A DNA stretch of 64,000 nucleotides, from NCBI RefSeq assembly GCF_018873765.1, contig NC_057924.1:6820001-6884000 (forward strand). The letters run 5' to 3'. Each line of letters begins with the position of its first letter. The first letter of the stretch is position 1. The position numbers were made by a program, and so were the translations under genes. The DNA comes from Telopea speciosissima (Eukaryota; Streptophyta; Magnoliopsida; Proteales; Proteaceae). The notes under the pieces are model-generated. The model did not search any database. It saw only the letters and a program-made list of their open reading frames with translations, and was not told the origin of the DNA. Shown here piece after piece: positions 34,900 to 45,317 of this stretch.

Positions 34900-36253
34900 A
34901 AAATTCTGGCACTAAAATATTAAATTTTATTGATGCGTAGTTTAGATGTTTGTTTTTTCGAAGGATCTTCTAATGTTCTACTAAAATCTAATCAGAACCA
35001 TTAATCATAAATGAATTTGTTAAGTAACATGCATGCGTACTTCAATCTTATACTAGTATACTTCCAGTAGTTGTGCGCAATAAAGTAGGAGTTATCCGCT
35101 ATGCCGGTAATCAAAATATGTTGACAATCTTGAAGTATCTAAAAATATAAGAAGATTATCGCCTCAATGATAATGCACTAATGAAAACACTTTCTCTAAG
35201 CATTAACACAAGTAGTTTTTTTTTTTTTTTTTTTTTTTTTCTTTTTCCAGTGCACATTAAGATAAGTATTTTAGATGTTCAACTTGTATGAGAATCCTCT
35301 TATTCTCCATTAAAAGCTACTCAGAATATCTTACAACATGTGTGAGTACCACTCAGAGATCTCATGAAGTTCTCGATCGACAGAGCATCGTCAAAGAAAA
35401 GCCTATTAATGCATGTAACCCTAAATCCCTAAAAATGATAAATGATGCCGCTAAATTTTGATGATTTTGTTAGGAACAGTAATCATGAATGAATTTGTTA
35501 AGTTTCATGTACGTAAATCTTATACAAGTTTCATGTACTTCGATCTTATACAAGTGTACTTTCAATATCTATGCGCATACATTTGGAGTTATTTGCTATG
35601 TAGAAGCTAGGAATGTATGTTCGACAAGATTGTATCTATAGATCTAAGATGATTATGGCCTCACTAATAATGCATTTAAGAAAAAGCTTCTTCTAAGCAT
35701 TAAAAATTTAATTTAATGATGAGTAGTTTAGATGTTCAATTAGTCCGAGCATCCTCTAATGCTCCACTAAAAGCTACTCAAAATATCTTGCAACGCGTGT
35801 GACTCAGAGATCTCATGAAGTACGTTCTTGATCGCCAGAGCATCGTCAAAGAAAAGCTCATTTATGCATGTCACCCCAAATCCCTAAAAATGATAAATGA
35901 TACTACCAAATTTTAATGATTTTGTTAGGAACATTAATCATGAATGAATTTTTAAATTTCATGTACATCAATCTTATACTAGTGTACTCCCAATATCTAT
36001 GAGCCATAAAGTAGGAGTTATTCGCTATGTAGTAGCTAGTAATGTATGCTTGGCAAGATACGTTGATAATCATGACCTTAGTTCAGTATATAAAGACCTA
36101 ATGGTTATGACCTCACTAACAATGCACTAAAGAAAACGCTTCTTCTAAGTATTAAAAATTTAATTTATTGACGAATAGTTTAAATGTTCATTTTGTTTGA
36201 GGATATCCTCTAATCTTCCACTAAAAGCAACTCAGAATATCTTGCAACACGTC
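34900..36253. repeat. F-box-spacer repeat, 455-485 bp period (first block)
   Basis: A unit containing GAGGATCCTCTAATGCTCC, GATCGACAGAGCATCGTCAA, AAATGATAAATGATGCCGC and GAACATTAATCATGAATGAA recurs at a spacing of 455 bp here (cores near 35381 and 35836). Similar units occur at 37992, 42726, 43746, 48126 and 48604. The copies are clearly diverged and none encodes a long protein. Confidence 0.75.
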
Positions 36254-36511
36254 TCTTCGGTCTCTGATTTTCCCTCTTCTATTAATTCGTCCCTGCTTGA
36301 TGATGCTTTAGGCTGTCTTCGGTATAGATTTTGCTAGTGGGTTTCACCCTTGTTGGAGTTTTTGCTGTTTGGGTAAGGTTGTTTTTCCCTATTTTGGTGT
36401 TTTTTTTGTAATCATCTGGGTATGCCTAGAAGTTAGACATTTGTATTCTAGAACTCTTTTAATATATTCTTTGCTGATCTTTAGTAAAAAATATATATAT
36501 ATATATATATA
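36254..36511 (+). mobile_element. 5'-truncated LINE 3' end inside the spacer repeat
   Basis: The insert interrupts the repeat at TATCTTGCAACACGT and ends in an A/AT-rich tail (TTTAGTAAAAAATATATATA). Directly after it the repeat restarts with ATCTTGCAACACATGTGAG. That gives a target-site duplication of about 14 bp (ATCTTGCAACACGT against ATCTTGCAACACAT, one mismatch). The body (CTGCTTGATGATGC ... GTAATCATCTGGG) is non-coding and looks like a LINE 3' UTR. Confidence 0.7.
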
Positions 36512-36542
36512 TCTTGCAACACATGTGAGCACCATTTAGAGA

Positions 36543-36950
36543 CACTACAAGAAAGAATTTTTATCCTCTTCTGTTATCGTATGGTGCAGTATTGCATCGT
36601 GCAGCGCTGCAGAGACCATGTGGCACAGTGGACCCCACATAATACATATGGCCTCTGCAACCACCGCACGATGCATTACTGCACCGTGCAGTAAAAAGAG
36701 AGGATAACGATTCCTACAAGAGAAGTACTCTACGGTGGCGATAATTACCGCCTTTGTCCGCCAAAAATGGGCAACGATTATATTTTGTCCGCCAAAAATC
36801 GGCCGTACAATGGACTGCCATATTTGAACAGTAGGGGTATAACAGTTCAACCATGTATTTACTATGTAGCGGAGGTTTTCCTAAATCACTGTCATTGAAT
36901 AAACCTATTATATATGGTGGCATTATTTTACCATACACAAGGGACATTTA
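36543..36950. mobile_element. CACTA-like non-autonomous element fragment with a nested fold-back
   Basis: CACTACAAGAAA at 36543 is the typical end of plant CACTA (En/Spm) elements. The segment GGTGGCGATAATTACCGCC at about 36733 fits inner parts of such elements. Relatives lie at 38435-38935 (AACAAGAAAAGCGCTCAACA) and 49075-49150. A self-complementary piece (about 36560-36705, CCTCTTCTGTTATCG against TAACGATT-type ends and TGCATCGTGCAG against CTGCACCGTGCAG) is inserted inside, with CTACAAGAAA/CTACAAGAGA at its two borders. No transposase is present. Confidence 0.55.
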
Positions 36951-37355
36951 TATCTATGCCAGCTTTGTCTTGGCGGCTCTGTCTCCACGAGATTTACTTT
37001 ATTTATAGGAAGGTTATGTTTCTCTCAAATATTGACAACCGTGTAAACAATTAGGAAAAGAAATAAATGCTTCCAGCTGGTGAGAGTAAAGATACCGAAT
37101 AGAAACCGTATTATGCTTATCTGAAAGTGGAAAAAAGGAGCAATAACACAAGGGCTACACTGTATACTGTACAATTTTAATAAGATTGTGCCAATATGTA
37201 TTCTTGATTCTTGGGATAACGATTAGTTGAGTTGGGTTTATGCTCTTTTACTTAATTAAGAAAATATATTTTAAGTAATTAATAAAGACTTTGAAAAGGA
37301 AAAAAGTTACCTTCTAATGATTAATTGGGATCATTATCGTCTCTGGTTCTCTGTT

Positions 37356-37491
37356 CGGAACAGTTGTTGGTTCCTCTCATAGGGGGTCAGAAATGACGAC
37401 CTAATCCTTGCCCGAACACACTGCCTGAGTGAGATTAAGTTGTCATTTTCGCCTCCCTATGAGAGGAACTGGACAACCGTATGTACCGGGC
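37356..37491. mobile_element. Fold-back element
   Basis: The left arm CAGTTGTTGGTTCCTCTCATAGGG is near-complementary to the right arm CCCTATGAGAGGAACTGGAC followed by AACCG. The inner part GTCAGAAATGACGACCTAATC pairs with TAAGTTGTCATTTTCGCC. Arms are about 45 bp. Non-coding. Confidence 0.7.
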
Positions 37492-38572
37492 AGGAAAAAA
37501 TTTCTGATTAATTGGCACATAATCCTTTAAGATTCTCTCCATTCCACCAGCTAGCTACTTAATACATTCTTCTTGCCTATATATTATAAAATGTCTATAA
37601 TGTGTGAATGGGGGTAAAATTGAAGGTAACATGCATGCATACTTCAATTCTATACTAGTGTACTTCCAATATATGTGCGCAATAAAGCAAGAGTTATCCG
37701 CTATGTACATAGTAGCCAGTAATATTTCAAAATACAACGGCAATCTTGACCTTAGTTAAGTATCAAAAAATATAAGATGATTATGGCCTCAATGATAATG
37801 CACTAATGAAAACACTTCTTCTAAGCGCTAATACAAATAGTTTGTTTTTTTTTCTGGCACACGTTAAGATAAGTAGTTTAGATGTTTGATTTGTTGGAGG
37901 ATCCTCTAATGCTCCACATCCTAAAAGCTACTCAGAATATATTGCAACATGTGTGAGTACTTCTCAGAGATCTTATGAAGTTCTCGATTGACAGAGCACC
38001 GTCAAAGAAAAGGCCGTTAATGTATGTAACCTCAAGTCCCTAAAAATGATAAATGATGCCACTGAATTTTGATGATTTTTTTAGGAACATTAATCATGAA
38101 TGAATTTGTTATGTTTCATGTACTTCGATCTTATACAAGTGTATTTCCAATATCAGTGCGCCATAAAGGAGGTGTTATACGCTATGTAGAAGCTAGTAAT
38201 GTATATTCAACAAAATACATTGATAATCATGACCTTATTTATGTATCTAAAGGTCTAAGATAATATGGCCTAACTAATAATGCATTTAAGAAAACCCTTC
38301 TTCTATGCATTAAAATTTTAATTTATTGATGAGTAGTTTAGACGTTCGCTTTGTACGAGGATCCTCTAATGCTCCAATAAAAGCAACTCAGAATATCTTG
38401 CAACACATGTGAGTAACATTCACAGACATAACAAGAAAAGCGCTCAACAGTGGCGGTAATTACCACCGTTTTTTGTCTAAAACCATTGGCACAGACATAC
38501 AACGCTTATGTTTTGTATGCCAAAAGTCGGCTGTAGAATGGACTGCCATATTTGAACTATAGCGGTATATTT

Positions 38573-38880
38573 AAGGGTGTTAATCAGTTCGGTTCGGTTC
38601 AAATTGTTTAACTGAACGATCTCAACTTTGAAAACATAATCGAACCATTTATTAAACGGTTTTACGGTTTCGATTTTAAAAGGTTCGATTCGATAAACGG
38701 TTTCTATTTGCTTTCGGCACATTTATGTACATTTGAGAGTGTTAAACGGGTTGGTTCAGTTCAAATCATTTAACTAAACAGCCTCAATTATGAAACCATA
38801 ACCAAACCATTTATTAAACAATTTCACGGTTTCAGTTTAAACGGTTCGATTCAATTTCGGTAAATGGTTTCAGTTTGATA
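38573..38880. repeat. Two copies of a 145-165 bp CGGTTCG-rich repeat
   Basis: Copies start at about 38573 (AAGGGTGTTAATCAGTTCGG) and 38736 (GAGAGTGTTAAACGGGTTGG). Both continue with AACCATTTATTAAAC. They interrupt the CACTA-like sequence that resumes near 38884 (TATAACAGTTCGG), so they inserted later than it. Confidence 0.65.
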
Positions 38881-39056
38881 CTTATGTATAACAGTTCGGC
38901 CGTGTATTTACTATATAGCGGAGGTTTTATTTACCTCTTCTATTGTCTTCAATCTGCAATTAAAAAGCAGAAGCAATTGCACAATTGGAACCAACAAGTT
39001 ATGGGAGGCTCACTACTGTATGGAATATGTCCTTACATAAATAGAATCTCTCCACT

Positions 39057-41206
39057 TTAGAGGATTGAAACCAACAAGTTATGGGAGGCTCTCTCAAAAT
39101 CTTGAACCCTTTGAGCATTTTGGAAGTACAAGTCAGGATGTGCATCATTAGGATACATTTCCTTACAAGTATTTATAGTTATCCTTTCCAGGACCTGTGC
39201 TTCTTTCATCAGATACTGCACTAGATCTTCTTCATCTCTCAACCCTTGGTAGCCATATACCTCTATCACCTTTAGATTTTCCTTCAAGCAATGAAATTGT
39301 ACTTCACGTTCTCTACAATAATCTTTAAAATCGAATCCATGACAAGGTTCATAATCAACCTGAAACACAGATATTGTGGTAAATTATCAAACACTATGGA
39401 AATGACCTAAAATTAAAGGGCTCATGTTCTCTGTGCCGCAGCGCAGGCTGCACCCAGACACATGGGCCTGCCACTCAGGGGGCAGGGTGGTCATTGCGCC
39501 CACCCCCATTTGTCTGGGGGCAGGGCACAGAGAATATTCTCCCAAAATTAAATTAGTGTTAAGTTATTGAATTTTGATCTTTTCTTAAGATACTCACTAT
39601 GTATCTTCCAAAGGAATCCACTTTGGATAGTTTCCCAAATCCAATTTCAATTGAAAGAGTGTGTAACTTGGGGCAATACATGAACAATGCCAAGATCCCA
39701 GGTAATTCTATTTCATACAATCCAACCTTTATAATCAAATGTATAGCTTCAAGGTAAATAGGAGGTAGAATAAAAGCCATTTCCTTGTTGTGAAGAACCT
39801 ATTAAACATAAGGGAGTAAGATACATGAGTTAAATAGCAAAATAAAAAAAGAGGGGTAAATTACACGTCACCCCTTGATTTTCAAACGAAACTCAAATGA
39901 CCCCTTGGTTTTTGAAAATACTTAAATCACCCCTGTATTAGACCCCAATATGACAAATTAGTCCCAACCGTTAGTTTTATGCTGTTAAGTGATGATGTCA
40001 GTCAGTTAAATAAATTTAAATCCCTAAACTACCTTTGACATCCAACCATAGATTTTGAAGGATAGTATTGTAAATTTAATTCTAATGTTTTAGTACAAGG
40101 GTAAAATAGTTTTTTCACACCAATAACTAACAGCAGACTAACACTGTTATTGTAGAGGGGGACGAATGAGTATTTTCAAAAACTAGGGGATGATTTGAGT
40201 TTCGTTTGAAAACCAGGGGGAGACGTGTAATTTACCCAAAAAAAAAAGGGAGAAATAAAAAATGGGTTAGGAAATATACCTGAATTGAATAAGAGCATAC
40301 GGTTAAGCGTTTCGCGAGATGAACACCCCAAAGAATGAGATAAAGGAAGTATCTAAATGTATCAGAGTGTACATACGAAAACCCGAAATCAAGATCTGCC
40401 TCCTCAATGCTTGTCAAGTGTTGTAGTGTTAAGTTTTGGATTGACCCATTATATTTGAAGAATCTAAGACTTGGTGTGGAGATGTTGATCCTGTTATGAA
40501 TGGGAAAACAATTGGATACACACAATTTTCTCAGCTGTGTAGCTTTTGATCTTCCATTCAATTCCATATTATAGAGATCAACACAATTCTTGAGACTCAG
40601 GTTTTCAAGTGATGGACAGTTTGAAAACAAATTCTCAAAAAAAGTGTTTGATATTTTAACCCACTCCAGCGAGAGGTTCTTCAGTGAGCTAAAGTTTTTG
40701 AACATTGAACTATTGAGATTGCAAACGGCCAAGGATAGTGATTTGAGTCCTCCATATTCATGCAAACAGGAGGGGATTTCAATTGAATCTGCAGGATTTG
40801 ATGGAAACCTTCCTTCCCATCCAAACCCATTGAAGTTGAGATCAAGTTCCTCAACATTCCGATTTACGACAACCCTAATCCACTGTTCAATGCCAGAATA
40901 GAACTCATTAGGGCAAGAAAAGGATAATAGGAACTTATCTACTTTGGGTTCCTGGTACTGCATAAAAAATTTTCGGACATAGTCAATGAAAGCCCTTTTT
41001 TTAGATTTTCTTTCATCATCTTCAAGCAGATGATCCCTCATGAAGGATCTTTCGTCGAATTCTATGTTTTTGCAGGAATGCCATACATATTTCCATCGCT
41101 TCGAGAGTACGCATGTCCTTGCGGCTTCCTTGAAGGGAAGAAAGGAAAGGATCAGGATTAGAATGGAGTCTGAAAGAAAATAAAAAAGATCTATATTCCC
41201 TGTCAT
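39057..41206 (-). CDS. F-box/FBD/LRR protein, copy B (three exons, 476 aa)
   Basis: Exons are 40280-41206, 39598-39798 and 39057-39359, in phase (309, 67 and 101 codons). The F-box at about residues 7-48 includes ILILILSFLPFKEAARTCVL and SKRWKYVWHS. LRR-type segments follow (LKNLSLEWVKISN, LENLSLKNCVDLYN), then YCPKLHTLSIEIGF in exon 2 and the FBD domain in exon 3 (CLKENLKVIEVYGYQGLRDE, KEAQVLERITINTCKEMY). Its role is as for copy A: substrate adaptor of an SCF ubiquitin ligase, target unknown. It differs from A and C in its introns: intron 1 is 481 bp and intron 2 is 238 bp, each swollen by one DNA-transposon insertion (39854-40237 and 39418-39545). Both splice junctions look undamaged. The start ATG (MTGNIDLF) has counterparts in copy C. 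Confidence 0.92.
39418..39545. mobile_element. Fold-back element in intron 2 of F-box copy B
   Basis: The left end TGTTCTCTGTGCCGCAGCGC and right end CAGGGCACAGAGAATATTC form inverted ends (TTCTCTGTGCC/GGCACAGAGAA). The interior is GC-rich (ACATGGGCCTGCCACTCAGG). Copies A and C lack it at the same intron. It is the same family as 62470-62604 and, more distantly, 4144-4318. Confidence 0.75.
39854..40237. mobile_element. Mutator-like MITE in intron 1 of F-box copy B
   Basis: The ends are GGGTAAATTACACGTC and GACGTGTAATTTACCC, an exact 16-bp inverted pair. The inverted similarity extends inward (CAAACGAAACTCAAATGA against GATTTGAGTTTCGTTTG; TTTTTGAAAATACTTAAATC against GAGTATTTTCAAAAAC). The element sits between A-rich sequences of 9 bp or so, as expected for a Mutator-type target duplication, but A-runs make this hard to define. 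There is no transposase. Parts match the larger element at 60295-61890 (CACACCAATAACTAACAGCA). Confidence 0.8.
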
Positions 41207-41783
41207 GGCTAGCTAGCTATGATAGACCCAAGAGGATGAAAAGATTTGCAGGGAAAGGAGAGGAGAGGAAAGATGAGGAAGACAAGGGAATTGGTGATGG
41301 AATTTACAAGGAGTTGCTGGTGGGTATTTAAGTATCTAAGAGAAAAGGTTTTTGGAAATGTAAGGATGGATACACATATTAGGGTTTAATTTTCCACAGT
41401 ACATCTTTCTGGGTGTGTGCTTGCACTTGGCTGTTACACATTCCTTATTTGTATGCGTATTTATGTGAGTAACAGAAAAGAAATATATGCTTCCAGCTGG
41501 TGAGAGTAAAGATACCAAATTGAAACCATATTGTGCTTATCTGGGAGCAATAACACAAGGGCTACACTGTATACTGTACAATTTTGATAAGATTGTGTCA
41601 ATATATATTCTTGATTGTTGTGATAATGATTAGTTGAGTTGGGTTTATGCTCATATTCTGGATTAAGAAAATATATTTTAAGTAATTAACAAAGACTCTG
41701 AAGAGGAAAAAAAATTACCTTCTAATGATTAATTGTTACAAAATCTTTTAAGATTCTCTCGATACATGCTTCTTGCTAGGGAT

Positions 41784-42166
41784 GTAAAGGGTACCCAAAA
41801 ATCCGAATTCAATTCGTATCTGTATTTGTTTAGGGTATCCGTATCTGTTTAGGGGTATTCGAATTTTTATTCGAATAATTTGGAAAAAAATTACCCGATC
41901 CAAATAGATATCCAACTAATGATATAGAGGATTTTTGTAGATTCAACAGGTTCTAAAGAATGAGGAAATGAGAATTTTGAGACTAAAACATGGATTGAGA
42001 GTGAATCGTATCCATTGGGGGGGGGGGGGAGGAAGGCCTGAGTTACACAAGTCAGAGATGTAAACGGATAGTCGAAAATCCGAATTCGATTCACATCCGT
42101 ATCCGGGCAGGGAATATCTGGATCTGATCACATCGGATCCGTATCCGATCCGTTTACATCCCTACT
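41784..42166. mobile_element. Non-autonomous element rich in ATCCGAATT/GTATCCG words
   Basis: It begins AGGGATGTAAAGGGTACCC and ends GATCCGTTTACATCCCT, inverted ends of about 12 bp. The body has repeated ATCCGAATTCAATTCGTATC- and CCGTATCCG-type words and a G-run (42018-42029). A partial relative is at 52108-52180 (GGGGTGTAAATGGATAATTG). Its class is uncertain. Confidence 0.5.
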
Positions 42167-43062
42167 TCTTGCCCATATATTAGAAAATGTGTATAATGTC
42201 TGAATGGGGGTGAAATTGAAGGTAAAAAAAGAAATACCTACCATGTTGAATGATTTTGTCAATTATCCCTAACAAATTTTGGTCAATGAACTAAAGAAAA
42301 AAATTTCTCAGTATTAAAATATTTAAGTTTACTGATGAGAAGTTTAGATGATTGTTTTTTTTCCGAAGGATCCTCTAGTGTTCCACTAAAATCTAGTTAG
42401 AATCATTAATCATAAACAAATTTGTTAAGTAACATGCATGCAAACTTCAATCTTATACTAGTGTACTTCCAATATCTGTGCACAATAAAGTAGGAGTCAT
42501 CCACTATGTCGTAGCTAGTAATGTATTTTCGACAAGATATGTCGGCAATCTTAACCTTAGCATTATGATGAGTAGTTTTTCTTTTCTATTTCCGGTGCAC
42601 ATTAAGATGAGTAGTTAAGATGTTTGATTTGTCCGAGGATCCTCTAATGCTCCACTAAATGCTATTCAAAATATCTTGCAACACGTGTGAGTATCATTCG
42701 GAGATCTCATGAAGTTCTCGATCGACAGAGCACCGTCAAAGAAAAGCCCATTAATGTTTGTAACTCCAAGTCCTTAAAAACGAAAAATGATGTCGCCAAA
42801 CCTTGATGATTTTGTTAGGAACATTAATCATAATTAAATTTGTTAAAAAAGTTTCATGTACTTCAATCTTATGTAGTATACTTCCAATATCTGTATGCAA
42901 TAAAGTATGAGTTATCCGCTATGTAGTAGGTAGTAAGGTATGTTCGACAAGATACGTTGGCAATCTTGACCTTAGTTAAGTATCTAAAAATATAACATGA
43001 TTACGACCTCAATGATAATGCACTAAAGAAAACACTTCTTCTAAGCATTAAGTCGAGTATGC

Positions 43063-43598
43063 TGGTCAACGCCATTTTGTTGCTTATGCTGGTCAGGTTT
43101 GGAATGTAGAAACCATTTATTCTTTGAATGTAGTTTTTCTAGTCAGATCTGGAGAGACATTTGTCGGCTTTGCTCTTCTAGAACCTTGACCTCGGATGTT
43201 ATAGTTGAAGCTAAGTGGGTTGTTAGGGAGTTTGGAGGTGACCAAATGGGAAGCATTGGTAAGGTGGCATTTTGTATGACTATACCTCACTTGTGGATGG
43301 AGAGAAATTTCAGGATGTTCCGGAACAAAGTACGGACTAGACTTTCCATTGTTCAAGATATCACTACTGATGTGAGAAATCGTTTTTACTCCATTACCCT
43401 AAGGGGGAAGAGATCTGCTCGAAAATTTTGCTTTATTGATAAATGGGGGCTGGATGCTATTCTTTTGGGGTAGCTGTGTCGGTTATGATTAGTGGCCACT
43501 AGGTCCTTTCCTATTGGATTCTGGGGCTGTTGTGTGCCTCTTGTTTGTATATTCTTTCTTTTTTGTTCTATATATTTGATTTACCGATAAAAAAATTG
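43063..43598 (+). mobile_element. 5'-truncated LINE (L1-type) with zf-RVT C-terminus
   Basis: A plus-strand frame from about 43099 reads CRNHLFFECSFSSQIWRDIC, the zinc-finger-like end (HLFFeC...iW) of plant L1-type LINE reverse transcriptases, and continues 124 codons to a stop at 43471. A 3' UTR and an A-rich end (GATAAAAAAA) follow. Short similar sequences (GTCGAGTA before, ATTGAGTA after) may be a diverged target-site duplication. It interrupts a spacer-repeat unit, which resumes at TTTTTTTTCCCGATGCACATT. The 5' part, with the endonuclease and RT core, is absent. Confidence 0.82.
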
Positions 43599-43908
43599 AG
43601 TATTTTTTTTCCCGATGCACATTAATATGAGTAGTTTAGATATTCAATTTGTCCGAGGATCCTCTAATACTCCACTAAAATCTACTCAGAATATCTTGCA
43701 ACACGTGTAAGTACCACTCAGAGATCTCATGAAGTTCTCGATCGACAAAGCACCGTCAAAGAAAAGCCCATTAATGCATGTAACCCCAAGTCCCTAAAAA
43801 TGATAAATGATGCCTCTAAATTATGATAATTTTCTTAGGAACATTAATCATGAATGAATTTGTTAAGTTTCACATACGTCAATCTTATACAAGTGTATTT
43901 TCAATATT

Positions 43909-45014
43909 TGTCATACCCCATACCCAGAAAAATGGTTAATTTAAATTTTTTTCTTATGGTTGATAGGTACTATACGGGTTCTTTTGAGGAATCCACCTAT
44001 GTTGGTCCTATGAAGGGTATTAACACCTACAACTAATTATGGTCCATAGTTTATTGATTTAAGTTAAGTGAAAGGTTATTAAAGACTTAATTAAACGAGT
44101 TAAGTTGACCCTAAGACTAGTTTGGACCCCACTAATGGTACACAATAAAGTGTTGGAACTATCAGTTATATAGTTTGGGGTGAAGCAGAGGCTTCACATG
44201 GTTTTAGAGAAACTTATATTCGACGTTGGGGAAGCCCAAAACATGAAAAGTGGAAGTAATTGAATTACCTTTTGAACGGAAAAATAATCAGGACAATCCA
44301 AATCCTACCGAGAGAGATATGGCTAGCTGAGTTGGCAAGGGTCAATGGATTAGATCCTGAAAACAAGATCTGATCGACCGTATCATGGTGGCAGTCGACC
44401 GGATGGCCATCAGACATAACTCATAGTGAGCAATCGGATGGAACCAGATGGTCAATCGGTCGACCAGATCAGTCCGAAAGATATGGCAGTTGACCGGTAT
44501 GCATCTAAATAGTTCAACAACTTAGTCGGTTGAGAAACTGGTCGACCGATTGGTCATGGCAGTTGACCGGATGAACTCGAAATAGGTCACTTAAAATGAT
44601 TTTGGTTCACTTCTCCACTATTCCAAGAATTGAAAAATAGAAATCAGAGAGTTAGGGTGTGGGAGTTAATGATGAACCCAAATCCAATCAAAGGGTCTTT
44701 AATGAGGTTTTGGTGTCTTGATTTCTAATGATGGACTGCTGTCTTAAGGACTATATGGGTATTTCGGTAAATTTCCTTTATAGGGTTTCGCTATAAATCT
44801 GTAGTGAGAGTTCTTTCTCTGTATTGAAAATTTGAGAGAGGTGTGAGTGGAACGAGCGACTGTAATCCTATTCTCCATTGATAGTGAAACAGATCTCATC
44901 TCACCATAGACGTAGGCAATCTTGCCGAACCACGTAAATCTTTGTGCCCATTGTGTGATTGTGTTTGCGATTTCCATTCTTCTCTGTATCATGTTAGGTT
45001 TTACAGTCTCAACA
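43909..45014. mobile_element. Probable solo LTR of a Ty1/copia-like element (fossil)
   Basis: The segment starts TGTCATACCCCATACCC and ends TACAGTCTCAACA, so it has TG...CA ends. It contains a promoter-like AT-rich stretch and the words ACGTAGGCAATCTTGCCGAAC and CACGTAAATCTTTGTG, common near the ends of plant copia LTRs. No internal protein domains are seen. It lies across the left side of copy C's duplication unit. Ends are approximate and no target duplication could be confirmed. Age cannot be judged from a single LTR. Confidence 0.5.
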
Positions 45015-45317
45015 TCAGTTCCTTCTCTAGGATGAAGGAAAACTTAGTTGACATAAAATTAATCTATTTTGTTGGTGTAGAACTTAACAAATAAAATCTT
45101 TAATCTGCAATTAAAAACTCGAAGCAATTGCACAATAGGAAGGGTAGAAATCTAAAAGATGATATTAAATCTAAAATTCACAGAAACACTTTATTTTATT
45201 TTCTTTCAGCTTTTTCCCCCTTGCTGAAACACTTAAACATACACAACTATTCGGGAAGACAAACTAAAACAGAAAACCAAGGGAAAGGGTCCAGAGTCCA
45301 GACAGACAAGTAACTAA

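Larger units (their letters stand above)
33890..39056. other. Spacer between F-box copies A and B
   Basis: The 5' flank of copy A (33890-34140) is followed by a repeated upstream block (about 34390-34640, and again 36960-37290), recognisable by CAAGGGCTACACTGTATACT. Then come two or more copies of the 455-485-bp repeat (34900-36253), a LINE 3' fragment (36254-36511), CACTA-like remnants (36540-36950, 38435-38935), a fold-back (37356-37491), and another repeat copy (37590-38428). No F-box gene lies beside the second upstream block, so one gene of the duplicated unit appears to be missing. Confidence 0.6.
41207..45317. other. Spacer between F-box copies B and C
   Basis: The 5' flank of copy B holds the repeated upstream block (about 41470-41720). 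An element with GGATGTAAA-type inverted ends follows (41784-42166). Spacer-repeat copies lie at 42170-43062 and 43599-43908, split by a LINE (43063-43598). A probable solo LTR (43909-45014) then leads to the conserved downstream flank of copy C (from about 45098). Confidence 0.6.

Noticed and set aside
40590-40901. 103-codon plus-strand frame across F-box copy B exon 1
   Set aside because: Shadow of the F-box gene; a similar shadow occurs over copy C (46301-46507).
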